Program-made: the position numbers and the translations under genes
The notes under the pieces: generated by a model
Seen by the model: only the letters and a program-made list of their open reading frames with translations
Database searches by the model: none
Told to the model about the DNA's origin: nothing
Shown: piece after piece, positions 7,237-15,054 of the stretch
Numbering within the stretch: position 1 is the stretch's first letter
How the letters are laid out: every line of letters starts with the position of its first letter
Assembly: GCF_034676545.1 (NCBI RefSeq)
Contig: NZ_JAUCBZ010000011.1
Location: forward strand, 62,001 to 126,000
From: Pararhodobacter sp.
GTDB lineage: Bacteria > Pseudomonadota > Alphaproteobacteria > Rhodobacterales > Rhodobacteraceae
Direction of reading: 5' to 3'
Length of the DNA: 64,000 bases

Positions 7237-9330
7237 GTGGCAAAGAGTTGGATCGATGAGGCATTGGCCGCCCTTGCGGCGGCGGGCGCCGATGGCTTCG
7301 GCGCGCGGCGCGACGTTCTGGAACGCATGAGTTTCGACCTCTTGCATCGTCCGGCCCTGGGCGGCCAGATCGTCGCGCAACTATGTGCAATCGAAACCCC
7401 TTCGCCGAATGACGAGGGCCTTGTGGATCTTCTCGGTGCCGGCCTCGACGCCGCGCGTATCGCCAGAGAAAACGGCAAGTCGCGCGGCCAGACCTTTCTC
7501 AAGACTGTCGAAGACGCGCTTGATCTTGCGCGCCGGCAGGGGCGGATGACGCCTGCTCACAACCTCATCTTCGCCCAGCTCTGGACACGCAACGGCCTGA
7601 CCGCCCCGGCTTCTCTGGAGTTGCAGCGCGAGGGCGTCATTTCGGAAACGGGGCGACGTACGGCCAATCCCGCCCAAGGCGAAGCCCTGCTTGAAGGGCT
7701 CTTCACCGAACTGATCCAGCAGGCGGAGGGCGAACCACTTGCATTGCACCATGCCCTGACCGAAAGCTTCCCGGCCATGCCCCCGGAGATGCGCGATCAG
7801 GTGGTTGCCTATTCGGTGGGTCGAAGCGATGCGCTCCATGCCGATCTGGCCTGTTTCTGGCTGCTTGACCCGGCTCCGCATATCCGCCTTGCCGCAGCGC
7901 AAGGCCTGGCGGATCGTCTTGTACGCGGCGACCTTCCGGGGCGCATACTGGCGACATTGGTTGTTCTGCGCAGCTGGATGCCCGAGGATGCGGCACGGGG
8001 CAGGGTCGATCTGGTTCTCAAAGAGGCCATGCGCAAAGGCGTTATTGCCGACCCGGACGTGACCCCATGGAAGATCCATGGCATCCGCATGACCCTGCCG
8101 GATGGGGGTGGGGCGCAGAGCATCGGTGTCGCGCTGCAAGCAGGATCGCAACGCAAGATGGCGATGCTTCTTCTCAAGCAGGGGCAAGGCGTAAAGGACG
8201 CCTATACCATTCCCTGTACTACCGCCCGGGAGCAGAAGTCGATCATCGAGCGCATGTCGGAAGATGTCGGCGCATTGACCGGGACGGCCGACTGTTTGCG
8301 CCGGGCCGTGTCTCTCGCGCTCGCCGATGGCCTCGCCCATGGTCTGCCGCCGGTTCCGGGGTTGATTGAGGTGGCGCGCCTCTGCGGCCTCAACGGGCTG
8401 CGCCCGGAGGCCAGATCGACGCCGGATCTTATTGCCGGCACGGGATCGTTCGCGGCAGTCAAGGAGCTGCCTTCACGTCAGCAGGGTGCCCTGATCATGG
8501 CCAGCGAAGACTGGTGGGATCGGCACGAGATCATCGAGAGCTGGTTCGAGGACAGCGATGAAGCCCATGCGGCCCTCGACAAGGCGCGCAGTGCCCGCTC
8601 GGCGGAGGCCGCGCTCTGGAAATGGCTCGAGACCCGGCGCGACTGGTGGGCCCGTATCATGGCCCGCAGCGCCGATGTGCTGGAGACAAGCCTTCATCCA
8701 GATGCGACCGGTTTTGTTGCTTGCGCCACCGCGCTTCTTGATGGTCGGGAGTTGAAGAGGATCCCGGTCATGCTCGATATACACGAACAGACGATCGAGG
8801 CCTGGGTGCGGGATGATCCGGACTTCGATCCGGAGGCCTCGCTCGAGGAACTGGCCGAAGCGGCCCCCGAGCCCGAGAAGAAGGGTGAAGTTGCCGCGCT
8901 GTTGCGCGGAACGGGCCTTTCGTCTGACTGGCTTGACGGTTACCTGACCGGGATCGTCATCGCGCCGAAAATCATCATGCCGAACCAGTGGCTGCCCCGG
9001 ATTCTGGACGCCGTCCTGCCCCGGATCGACCCGTCCCGCTTCCAGCGGTTCATGGACCTTCTGATGATGCGTGCCCAGGCGGTTGCCGAAATAGCGTCCG
9101 AGCCCGCCGAGTTCGCGGCCTCGATTTCCAGTCGATCGAAGAAGGCGCAGGGCGATTGGGCATCCGGGTTTTCTGAGGCCCTGGACAGGTTCCAGTCGGC
9201 ATGGCCGAAGAAGGGCATGACCAAGGAGGACCGCAGATTGATTGAAATTGGAGCGACTGGCCTGGCCGGTGCCGATCTGCCTGAACTCGCGGCTTTGATC
9301 GCGGAACGGCAGGAGAAAAACTCAGGGTGA
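7237..9330 (+). CDS. Large protein with UPF0149-like C-terminal segment
   Basis: A 697-residue, mostly helical soluble protein beginning at a GTG with GGGTGAG just upstream. I do not recognise the first 500 residues. Around residues 560-600, DWLDGYLTGIVIAPKIIMP followed by NQWLPRILD resembles the UPF0149/YecA-YgfB pattern (DGYLTA...P...P..WLP). It follows the relaxase on the same strand by about 160 bp, but may be a separate unit. There is no signal peptide or membrane segment. A role in plasmid transfer is only inferred from position. Confidence 0.55.
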   Translation: MAKSWIDEALAALAAAGADGFGARRDVLERMSFDLLHRPALGGQIVAQLCAIETPSPNDEGLVDLLGAGLDAARIARENGKSRGQTFLKTVEDALDLARRQGRMTPAHNLIFAQLWTRNGLTAPASLELQREGVISETGRRTANPAQGEALLEGLFTELIQQAEGEPLALHHALTESFPAMPPEMRDQVVAYSVGRSDALHADLACFWLLDPAPHIRLAAAQGLADRLVRGDLPGRILATLVVLRSWMPEDAARGRVDLVLKEAMRKGVIADPDVTPWKIHGIRMTLPDGGGAQSIGVALQAGSQRKMAMLLLKQGQGVKDAYTIPCTTAREQKSIIERMSEDVGALTGTADCLRRAVSLALADGLAHGLPPVPGLIEVARLCGLNGLRPEARSTPDLIAGTGSFAAVKELPSRQQGALIMASEDWWDRHEIIESWFEDSDEAHAALDKARSARSAEAALWKWLETRRDWWARIMARSADVLETSLHPDATGFVACATALLDGRELKRIPVMLDIHEQTIEAWVRDDPDFDPEASLEELAEAAPEPEKKGEVAALLRGTGLSSDWLDGYLTGIVIAPKIIMPNQWLPRILDAVLPRIDPSRFQRFMDLLMMRAQAVAEIASEPAEFAASISSRSKKAQGDWASGFSEALDRFQSAWPKKGMTKEDRRLIEIGATGLAGADLPELAALIAERQEKNSG

Positions 9331-9417
9331 AGATAGGGCGAGAGGCGTCGCGAAGGGCGGGAAGCGGAAGTTCGCCGCGCCCAAGACGAACGGCAGCAGT
9401 GCGGGACGGGGCCGCCG

Positions 9418-10059
9418 TCAATCTTCAGAAAGGCGATTGGGGATCAGCTCGGCCTTCATCCAGTGGGTTTTTGACTGAACATGCCCCTCCCTGACGTATT
9501 TTCCCATTTTTATTGGCATTTCAGCTTCTGCAAACGAAGCCGCGGTCCTTGCAACGAAACCTTCCTGTGTTGTCAGATCAATTGTCTGCATCAAGTGATC
9601 GAACAGGGTGGCGTGGTATGGACCGCGGTAAAGCGTCGGGACCGGCAGGATACCCAGCTCCTCGAACCGAGCGAGTGTCAGATCCCATGATTGAACTTCG
9701 TCCCCAACAATCCAGGAAAATCCAAGAAAGTATGAGGGAAGAGCGCTATAATAGACCGAATGATGCGCATAGAGGTTTTCACCGACAATGCGTTCGCCGT
9801 CTGCCAGAAAGGGTGAAATCCCAGCAGCGAAGGCTTTGAGCCAGTCTCGGGAAGGATGGTAACGGCTGTCCGGGCTGCGCGCGTGGGAACCGTTGGCATG
9901 AATGGTTGTATTCTCGCCATCCATCTTTTCGGTGACGACGAGGTCGTCCACCATCAGCCCATCCAACGATGACATGATCTTGTCATCGCTGGTGGCACCG
10001 GGGGAGAAAGGTAGGTGAAACGTGCGACCATATTTCTTCATTTGGGTGAGATAACACAT
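9418..10059 (-). CDS. RNA ligase family protein (Rnl2-like nucleotidyltransferase)
   Basis: A 213-residue protein carrying the motifs of covalent nucleotidyltransferases: motif I EKMDGENTTIHA with the AMP-accepting lysine K45, motif III GENLYAHHSVYY, motif IV EGFVARTA and a motif V-like basic segment KTHWMKAEL. Such ligases seal nicks or breaks in RNA (or RNA-containing duplexes). It is short, essentially only the adenylylation domain, with no OB-fold or end-healing kinase/phosphatase beside it. An alternative start is the ATG seven codons in. It is convergent with the preceding gene and stands alone on its strand. Confidence 0.8.
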   Translation of the reverse strand: MCYLTQMKKYGRTFHLPFSPGATSDDKIMSSLDGLMVDDLVVTEKMDGENTTIHANGSHARSPDSRYHPSRDWLKAFAAGISPFLADGERIVGENLYAHHSVYYSALPSYFLGFSWIVGDEVQSWDLTLARFEELGILPVPTLYRGPYHATLFDHLMQTIDLTTQEGFVARTAASFAEAEMPIKMGKYVREGHVQSKTHWMKAELIPNRLSED

Positions 10060-10249
10060 AAAGTTCCGGGGGAGCTATGGGCTCCGAGCCGCAGGCTGCG
10101 GCACGGAATCAGGTCACTTGGCTTGCTTATTCTTCCCGCTGGCCGGGGCAGGTGAGCGCGGCCCGTGTCTGCCGGTCGCCTTGCGCCAAACATCCGGCGA
10201 GAATGGCAGCTATGCGGGGGAAACCCGCCGACATCGCTGTTGAGTTCAC

Positions 10250-11263
10250 TTACAGGCCAAGACCCTCGGCGATGGTATCCACGATCGCTGCATGAACCGC
10301 TTCCCGATCCGTGCCCGAGGGGTCGGTGCAGACCGGGTCATCCTGCTCGGCCTCAAGGATCGCCGCGCCTTTAGGCTGGCAGAGCGGCATCGCGGTGAAG
10401 TGGAAGGCCGGGGCAAGCTGCATGACCTTGGCATCAGGGATCAGGGCGGCAAAACCGCTTTCGGTGAAGTTCGTGGCAGACATTTGCGTTTGGTGGTCGC
10501 CCAAGCCGATCAGCACAGCGTCCGGCACAAGGCCCACCACATCCGCCGCCTTAAGGCCCCAGATGAAACCGGGGTCGATGGCCACCACCGAGGTCACACG
10601 CGGATCGGCGTAGCTTGCGTTCCACAAGCCTTGGTCCTGCCGTTGCAATCCGACCTTGTCTGACAAGAACACGTCGCAAGCTTCCATCGTCTCGATCTGC
10701 GCAGTACAGGCCGCGACGATCCCGTCAAGATTGCCGGTCACGCCCCCCAGCGACAGCGCCGTCCAGCCGCCAAAGGAGAACCCCGCCGCCATCACCCGCG
10801 TCAGGTCAAGATGCGGGCCAAGGTCGGGGTCCTCCGTCAACACGTCCAGCGCCCGCGACAGGTCGGCCGCGCGGGTCCAGTGCCGCACGCCGCGCGCCAT
10901 GTCATGATCGCCCCAGGTCGAGCCCAGATGGTTCACCATCACCACGATGGCGCCCCGCCCGGCCAGCGCCGAGGCGAGCCAGGCCTGCGCCCGGTCGGTG
11001 CCGCCCATCCCGTGACTGAACAGCACTACAGGGTGCAGGCCCGCGGCCGGTTCTGCATCGGTGAAGGCCTCAACCCCGCGAAAGACGGGGTTCTCGGCAT
11101 AGACGGCTTCTGTGCCGCCCGTCGCGCGGGGATACCAGATCGCCACACGGGTTTCGGCGTCATGATGGGGCATGTGCATCTGGGCGATCTTAAGGCCCGC
11201 ACCTTCGGCAAGGGCGCCGCTGGCGAGGGTGGCAAGGGCAAGGGCAAGGGCGGTGGTTTTCAT
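10250..11263 (-). CDS. Exported alpha/beta hydrolase (PAF-acetylhydrolase/dienelactone hydrolase-like)
   Basis: The ATG at 11263 is chosen over an upstream one because GGAGAG precedes it and it starts a clean signal peptide, MKTTALALALATLASGALAE. The 337-residue product has the hydrolase fold landmarks: oxyanion region VVLFSHGMGG, nucleophile elbow GFSFGGW (Ser), acid candidate in VVAIDPGFIWGL (Asp) and histidine in AFHFTAM. The substrate is unknown; the fold fits short-chain esters or oxidised phospholipids in the periplasm. It is divergent from the AraC-type gene at 11406, which may regulate it. Confidence 0.78.
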   Translation of the reverse strand: MKTTALALALATLASGALAEGAGLKIAQMHMPHHDAETRVAIWYPRATGGTEAVYAENPVFRGVEAFTDAEPAAGLHPVVLFSHGMGGTDRAQAWLASALAGRGAIVVMVNHLGSTWGDHDMARGVRHWTRAADLSRALDVLTEDPDLGPHLDLTRVMAAGFSFGGWTALSLGGVTGNLDGIVAACTAQIETMEACDVFLSDKVGLQRQDQGLWNASYADPRVTSVVAIDPGFIWGLKAADVVGLVPDAVLIGLGDHQTQMSATNFTESGFAALIPDAKVMQLAPAFHFTAMPLCQPKGAAILEAEQDDPVCTDPSGTDREAVHAAIVDTIAEGLGL

Positions 11264-11405
11264 CGGGGTCTCTCCGATCCGGGGTTTCAGGTGAGCCTTG
11301 CCTCGCCCGAATCCGCCGCGGCCTGCGTCCTGAATCCGGAAAAAGGTCGCCATGATCCGGATTTCGGACTAGGCGTGAGCTGTTCCCAACCGCCGTGACC
11401 CATAG

Positions 11406-12425
11406 ATGCCCACCCTTCCCATCCCCGTTTTTGTTTCCTTTCTGCTGGCCTTCGCCTGCCTGCGCCTCTGTGTGGAACAGCGGCGGCTGAGCGTCCTCGG
11501 GCTGCTTCTGGCGCTCTGCGCGGCGCAGTCCTTCATCATCGCGCTGGCGCAACACTACATGGTGCCGGGCCTGCGGTGGGTGCAGCCCGTCAGCGCCGCC
11601 CTTGTTCCGCCGGTGGCCTGGCTGGCCTATGTCGCCACCGCCCTGCGGCCAGCGGCGCGGGGCGATCTGCTGCATGGTCTGGTTCCGCTGGCGGCCCTGG
11701 CAGCGCTGCTGGTGGCGCCCGCCTTCCTTGACGTGCTGCTGCCCGCGGCCTTCGTCGGCTACGGCATCGCGATCCTGATGCAGGCCCTGCGCGGTGCCGA
11801 CGCGCAGCCCCAGGCCCTGCTGGCGCATGGCAACCTGCCTGCGCGCATATGGCTGGTGATCGGCGCGGCCCTGGTCGCATCGGCATTGAGCGATGTGCTG
11901 ATCGTGCTCGCGCAGGCCACTGGGCGGGCCGAAACGCGCGGCTGGATCATCACAGTCTTTTCGGTCGGCAACCTGCTGCTGATCGGCCTGTTCGCGCTGT
12001 CCCCATATCTGCGGGCAGAACCTCCGGAAGCAGAAGAGGCTGAAGAGGAAACCCCCGAGCCGGATATCGAGCTATGGCAGCGGCTGCAGGCCTTCAATGC
12101 GCGGGAAAGGCCATACCTCGACCCGAACCTGACGCTCGCGCAACTTGCCCGGAGACTGCGTGTTCCGGCCAAGGCGCTGTCGGCCACGATAAACCGTTCA
12201 ACCGGCGAGAACGTCTCGCGCTTTGTAAACGCCGAACGTATCCGTCATGCCCAATCCCTCCTCCTGCGCGGCGAGACAGTGACCGAGGCGATGCTGGCCT
12301 CGGGGTTTAACACCAAGTCGAACTTCAACCGCGAGTTCCTGCGCGTCGCCGGTGCCAGTCCAAGCGATTGGCTAAAGGCCAGTCGCACGACTGCAGAGGT
12401 GAACACTTCGCAGCCCCTGTCATGA
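11406..12425 (+). CDS. Membrane-anchored AraC-family transcriptional regulator
   Basis: A 339-residue protein with about six or seven hydrophobic segments in residues 1-205 (for example FVSFLLAFACLRL and NLLLIGLFALSPYL), an acidic linker rich in Glu (about 207-225) and a C-terminal AraC/XylS HTH domain (LTLAQLARRLRVPAKALSATI ... VTEAMLASGFNTKSNFNREF). It probably senses a membrane or periplasmic signal. The 140-bp divergent spacing from the hydrolase gene suggests shared control. Confidence 0.85.
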   Translation: MPTLPIPVFVSFLLAFACLRLCVEQRRLSVLGLLLALCAAQSFIIALAQHYMVPGLRWVQPVSAALVPPVAWLAYVATALRPAARGDLLHGLVPLAALAALLVAPAFLDVLLPAAFVGYGIAILMQALRGADAQPQALLAHGNLPARIWLVIGAALVASALSDVLIVLAQATGRAETRGWIITVFSVGNLLLIGLFALSPYLRAEPPEAEEAEEETPEPDIELWQRLQAFNARERPYLDPNLTLAQLARRLRVPAKALSATINRSTGENVSRFVNAERIRHAQSLLLRGETVTEAMLASGFNTKSNFNREFLRVAGASPSDWLKASRTTAEVNTSQPLS

Positions 12426-12824
12426 CATTGGATAGAACAGGCGCGTTGAAGCTGTGACCGCACCCGGGTGGCATTGATGTGCCAAGGTGGGTCTGTGAGG
12501 ATCCACAAAGGAGGAGGTCACATCATCAACGCCAAGTGATAGGTTTCTTTTCGAGATAATCCTTGTCTCCTGAATTTGGAATTTCACAATGAACCTCGAA
12601 GCAGTCTCGCTCAAAGGACACAAAGACCATTTTGCCCAATTGGCGGCAGACTTGCTGCCAACTGATCCGCAGTGACAAGTGACAGAAAATCCCGCTTGAT
12701 TTTCGCAAAGCGGTCGATCACAGATGTGCGAGGGGACAGCCTAGAGGTGAGCGGCCCCTGCCTGAAACCCGTCTGACTGGGGCGGCCATGCGGAGAAGAC
12801 GGGTTAGGGAGCGCTGGTGGCTTA
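12426..12824. other. Intergenic region with a possible IS leader remnant
   Basis: About 400 bp without a convincing gene. Near 12505-12540 there is a strong ribosome-binding sequence (AGGAGGAGG) followed by ATCAACGCCAAGTGA where an ATG would be expected, that is, a start lost to ATC and a stop four codons later. This looks like the leader of a deleted transposase or other gene. Nothing else is recognisable. Confidence 0.3.
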
Positions 12825-13457
12825 ATGACGATTTACAATCTGCATAGCAGCGTCGTGGGCGCCCATCACAGCGGTGCGCATATATTGCCGCCTGATGGCA
12901 AGAATGAATGGGACGAAGACGCCGAGATCTTCGAATTTGACGTCAGTCTGAACGGCGCCCGCGCGTTGAACGAGGCGGAAATTGGACTGTTGCAGCGCTG
13001 CCGTGTCGAATTGATGCAAAAGCCAGAAAAGCCGCTTCATTGTGCCGGGATACAGGGCAGCTTGATGGTGGTCAGTGTTGAATTGGCTGACCTGATCGAG
13101 CAGCTTTGCCCCGCGCAACATCAGATCATACCCCTGTCAAATGTGTGGTTCAAACGCGCAAAAGAGCCGTCCCCCGGCCGGTATGCCGCGGTTCTGGTCA
13201 TGGCCTACACGCGCACTGTCGATCTGGAGCGATCGAATATCCATCGGTCCTACCTGCCGCATCTCGACAAGACGGCCGTTGTGTTCACCAGTTCGACACT
13301 CAACAGCCGTGTTGTCTTTGCTGCGGCAGAGATGGGCAAGACCCTTTGGGCAGATGACGTGACAGGCGCGCTGTTTTGCTCTGATCGGTTCAAAGAGGCT
13401 GTCGAGGCTATGCCGGGCCTGTCGGGCTATCATTTCGGTCCCTGCACCGAAGTGTGA
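12825..13457 (+). CDS. Imm11-like (MXAN_0049 family) immunity protein
   Basis: A 210-residue soluble protein. The C-terminal part, VVFAAAEMGKTLWADDVTGA followed by LFCSDRFKEAVEAMPGLSGY, matches the pattern I know from Imm11/MXAN_0049-type immunity proteins (lW.D..g..fvSdr.k.a.e...l.G..F). These protect against polymorphic or contact-dependent toxins. No toxin gene is next to it, so it is an orphan immunity gene here, with mobile-element debris on both sides. Family call is by pattern only. Confidence 0.55.
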   Translation: MTIYNLHSSVVGAHHSGAHILPPDGKNEWDEDAEIFEFDVSLNGARALNEAEIGLLQRCRVELMQKPEKPLHCAGIQGSLMVVSVELADLIEQLCPAQHQIIPLSNVWFKRAKEPSPGRYAAVLVMAYTRTVDLERSNIHRSYLPHLDKTAVVFTSSTLNSRVVFAAAEMGKTLWADDVTGALFCSDRFKEAVEAMPGLSGYHFGPCTEV

Positions 13458-13497
13458 CATCAATCATATCGGTAGACGTTGACGTTGCCCCCAACTT

Positions 13498-13790
13498 TTA
13501 TCCAGTGTGAACGAGACTCCGGGTTTGAGTTTTGCCTGTTTGGGCGGGTTGGGCAACGGGGGCTGGCGCGGAGTTTTGCGGGTTGCGCAGCGTGAGTCCC
13601 CGTTGCCGGGCGAAGGTTTGTGCAAACTCGGCTTGGGTCGGCCAGCCAAGGCGGGAGTGGGGGCGTTCGGTGTTATAGTCTTTGCGCGAGGCTGCCAGCG
13701 TGGCGCGGGCATGGTGCAGAGACGGGAACAGGGTCTCTTTCAACAGCTCATCGCGCAAATGACGGTTTTTGTCCTGAACCGAACGCGGCC
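13498..13790 (-). pseudogene. IS3-family transposase OrfB remnant (C-terminus)
   Basis: The minus strand encodes only the end of an IS3-type integrase: RDELLKETLFPSLHHARATL followed by AASRKDYNTERPHSRLGWPT. The DDE region that should precede this is missing, so the copy is dead. A terminal-repeat-like string GTTGGGGGCAACG (minus strand, near 13482-13494) marks the probable outer end of the former element. The junction at about 13790 is abrupt. Confidence 0.8.
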
Positions 13791-13954
13791 TTAGTATCAA
13801 GATCTGGAACGTCCGAGATGCGTTCCTTCATCCTCCAAGAGTTCTGCGAGGCGCACGAATGGCAGCAATGGGGAAGCTGCGCCAAAGAGCGGAGACTGTA
13901 CGTGAACGTCTGCTAAGGGCCGACCGGCGCATGGCACGCCGGTCGGCGGAGTTG

Positions 13955-14212
13955 TTACAGATCGATCCCTTCTGACAACGACAGCGCATCGTCCAGGTCA
14001 ACCCCAAGATACCGAACGGTGCTGTCCATCTTGGTATGCCCGAGCAAAAGTTGAACAGCGCGAAGGTTGCCTGTCTTCTTGTAAATCTGGGCAACCTTGG
14101 TCCGTCGCATCGAATGGGTGCCATAGGCGCTCGGTTCCAGCCCAATCGACAGAACCCAGTCGCGCATGATCCGCGCATATTGTCGTGTCGACAGGTGCGG
14201 GCTCGCATGAAC
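13955..14212 (-). pseudogene. Tyrosine recombinase, C-terminal fragment (gene split by IS66)
   Basis: The fragment holds the catalytic C-terminus of a phage-type integrase: THSMRRTKVAQIYKKTG with the box II HxxR and LLGHTKMDSTVRYLGV with the conserved His and the presumed nucleophile Tyr. Its other half lies at 16575-16957. Joining the halves and deleting the IS66 element and one copy of GCATGAAC gives one continuous frame of 210 residues (…LWPSRVHASPHLSTRQYAR…), so the gene was intact before this insertion. Confidence 0.9.
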
Positions 14213-14258
14213 GTAACCGTCCGGTCTGACCGCTCTGCCGCGGCGCGATGGTGCCGGT

Positions 14259-14286
14259 TAGTGTCCACCAAGGATAGTGGACACTA
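14259..14286 (+). repeat. 10-bp perfect inverted repeat at the tnpA start
   Basis: TAGTGTCCAC (14259-14268) and GTGGACACTA (14277-14286) are exact reverse complements separated by 8 bp, just ahead of the tnpA start at 14296. In RNA it could form a hairpin that hides the ribosome site against read-through transcription; in DNA it could be an operator. Confidence 0.6.
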
Positions 14287-14295
14287 TGGTGCTTG

Positions 14296-14652
14296 ATGGC
14301 GCGGCGAACGAGGCGGCTTTGGACGGATGAGGAGAAGCGTTCGATCTGCTTGCAGACGACGGCGCCCGGCGTCTCCGTGGCTCAGGTGGCGCTTCGCTAC
14401 ACGGTGAATGCGAACCTGATCTTCAAGTGGCTGCGCGATCCCAAGTATCGGCCCGCACCCCGGTCTGGGGCAGAGGATCCCGGTTTGCGCTTTCTGCCGG
14501 TGGAGATCGTCGCAGAGGCGAAGGGGCCGATTGCGATGCCCGCCGCATTGAACCACATCGAGATCGAGGTGGCGGGCGGTCACCGGATGCGGATCAGCGG
14601 CAGCTATGATCCTGAGGCGCTGGCGCGGCTTATCCGGGGCCTGACAGCGTGA
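14296..14652 (+). CDS. tnpA: IS66 TnpA accessory protein
   Basis: A 118-residue IS66 OrfA-type protein, MARRTRRLWTDEEKRSICLQ, then VAQVALRYTVNANLIFKWLR, the helix-turn-helix used to recognise the element's ends. The ATG at 14296 is preferred to the TTG one codon upstream. ATGA-type overlap with tnpB. Confidence 0.9.
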   Translation: MARRTRRLWTDEEKRSICLQTTAPGVSVAQVALRYTVNANLIFKWLRDPKYRPAPRSGAEDPGLRFLPVEIVAEAKGPIAMPAALNHIEIEVAGGHRMRISGSYDPEALARLIRGLTA

Positions 14653-14996
14653 TCCCGGTCCCGGCCAACACGCGGGTCTGGCTGGCGGCCGGAGTGACCG
14701 ACATGCGCAAGGGCTTTGCGGCACTGGCCGCGCAGGCCGAGGCGGTGCTGAAGCAGGATCCGTTTGCCGGGCATCTCTTCGTCTTCCGTGGCCGTCGGGG
14801 CGATCTGGTGAAGGTCATCTGGTGGGATGGCCAAGGGGCCTGCATGTTCATGAAGCGGCTGGAGAAGGGCCGCTTCGTCTGGCCCTCGGCCAAGGAGGGC
14901 AAGGTGGCTTTGTCGCCTGCGCAACTGTCGATGCTCTTGGAAGGCATCGATTGGCGGGCCCCGGAACGGACGTGGCGGCCTCTGGCTGCGGGATAA
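14649..14996 (+). CDS. tnpB: IS66 TnpB accessory protein
   Basis: A 115-residue TnpB with the family landmarks VWLAAGVTDMRKGFAALAAQ, FVFRGRRGDLVKVIWWDGQG and LLEGIDWRAPERTW. It uses a GTG start overlapping tnpA. Intact. Confidence 0.93.
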   Translation: MIPVPANTRVWLAAGVTDMRKGFAALAAQAEAVLKQDPFAGHLFVFRGRRGDLVKVIWWDGQGACMFMKRLEKGRFVWPSAKEGKVALSPAQLSMLLEGIDWRAPERTWRPLAAG

Positions 14997-15054
14997 TCGC
15001 CTGCCCCGCGCGAGAAGGATTCCCACAAGGAATACAGTGGGATAAACTCCTTAC

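Noticed and set aside
10060..10249. Possible small gene after the RNA ligase start
   Set aside because: Only a short GC hairpin (GCCGCA…TGCGGC near 10088) is seen; no frame with a ribosome site.
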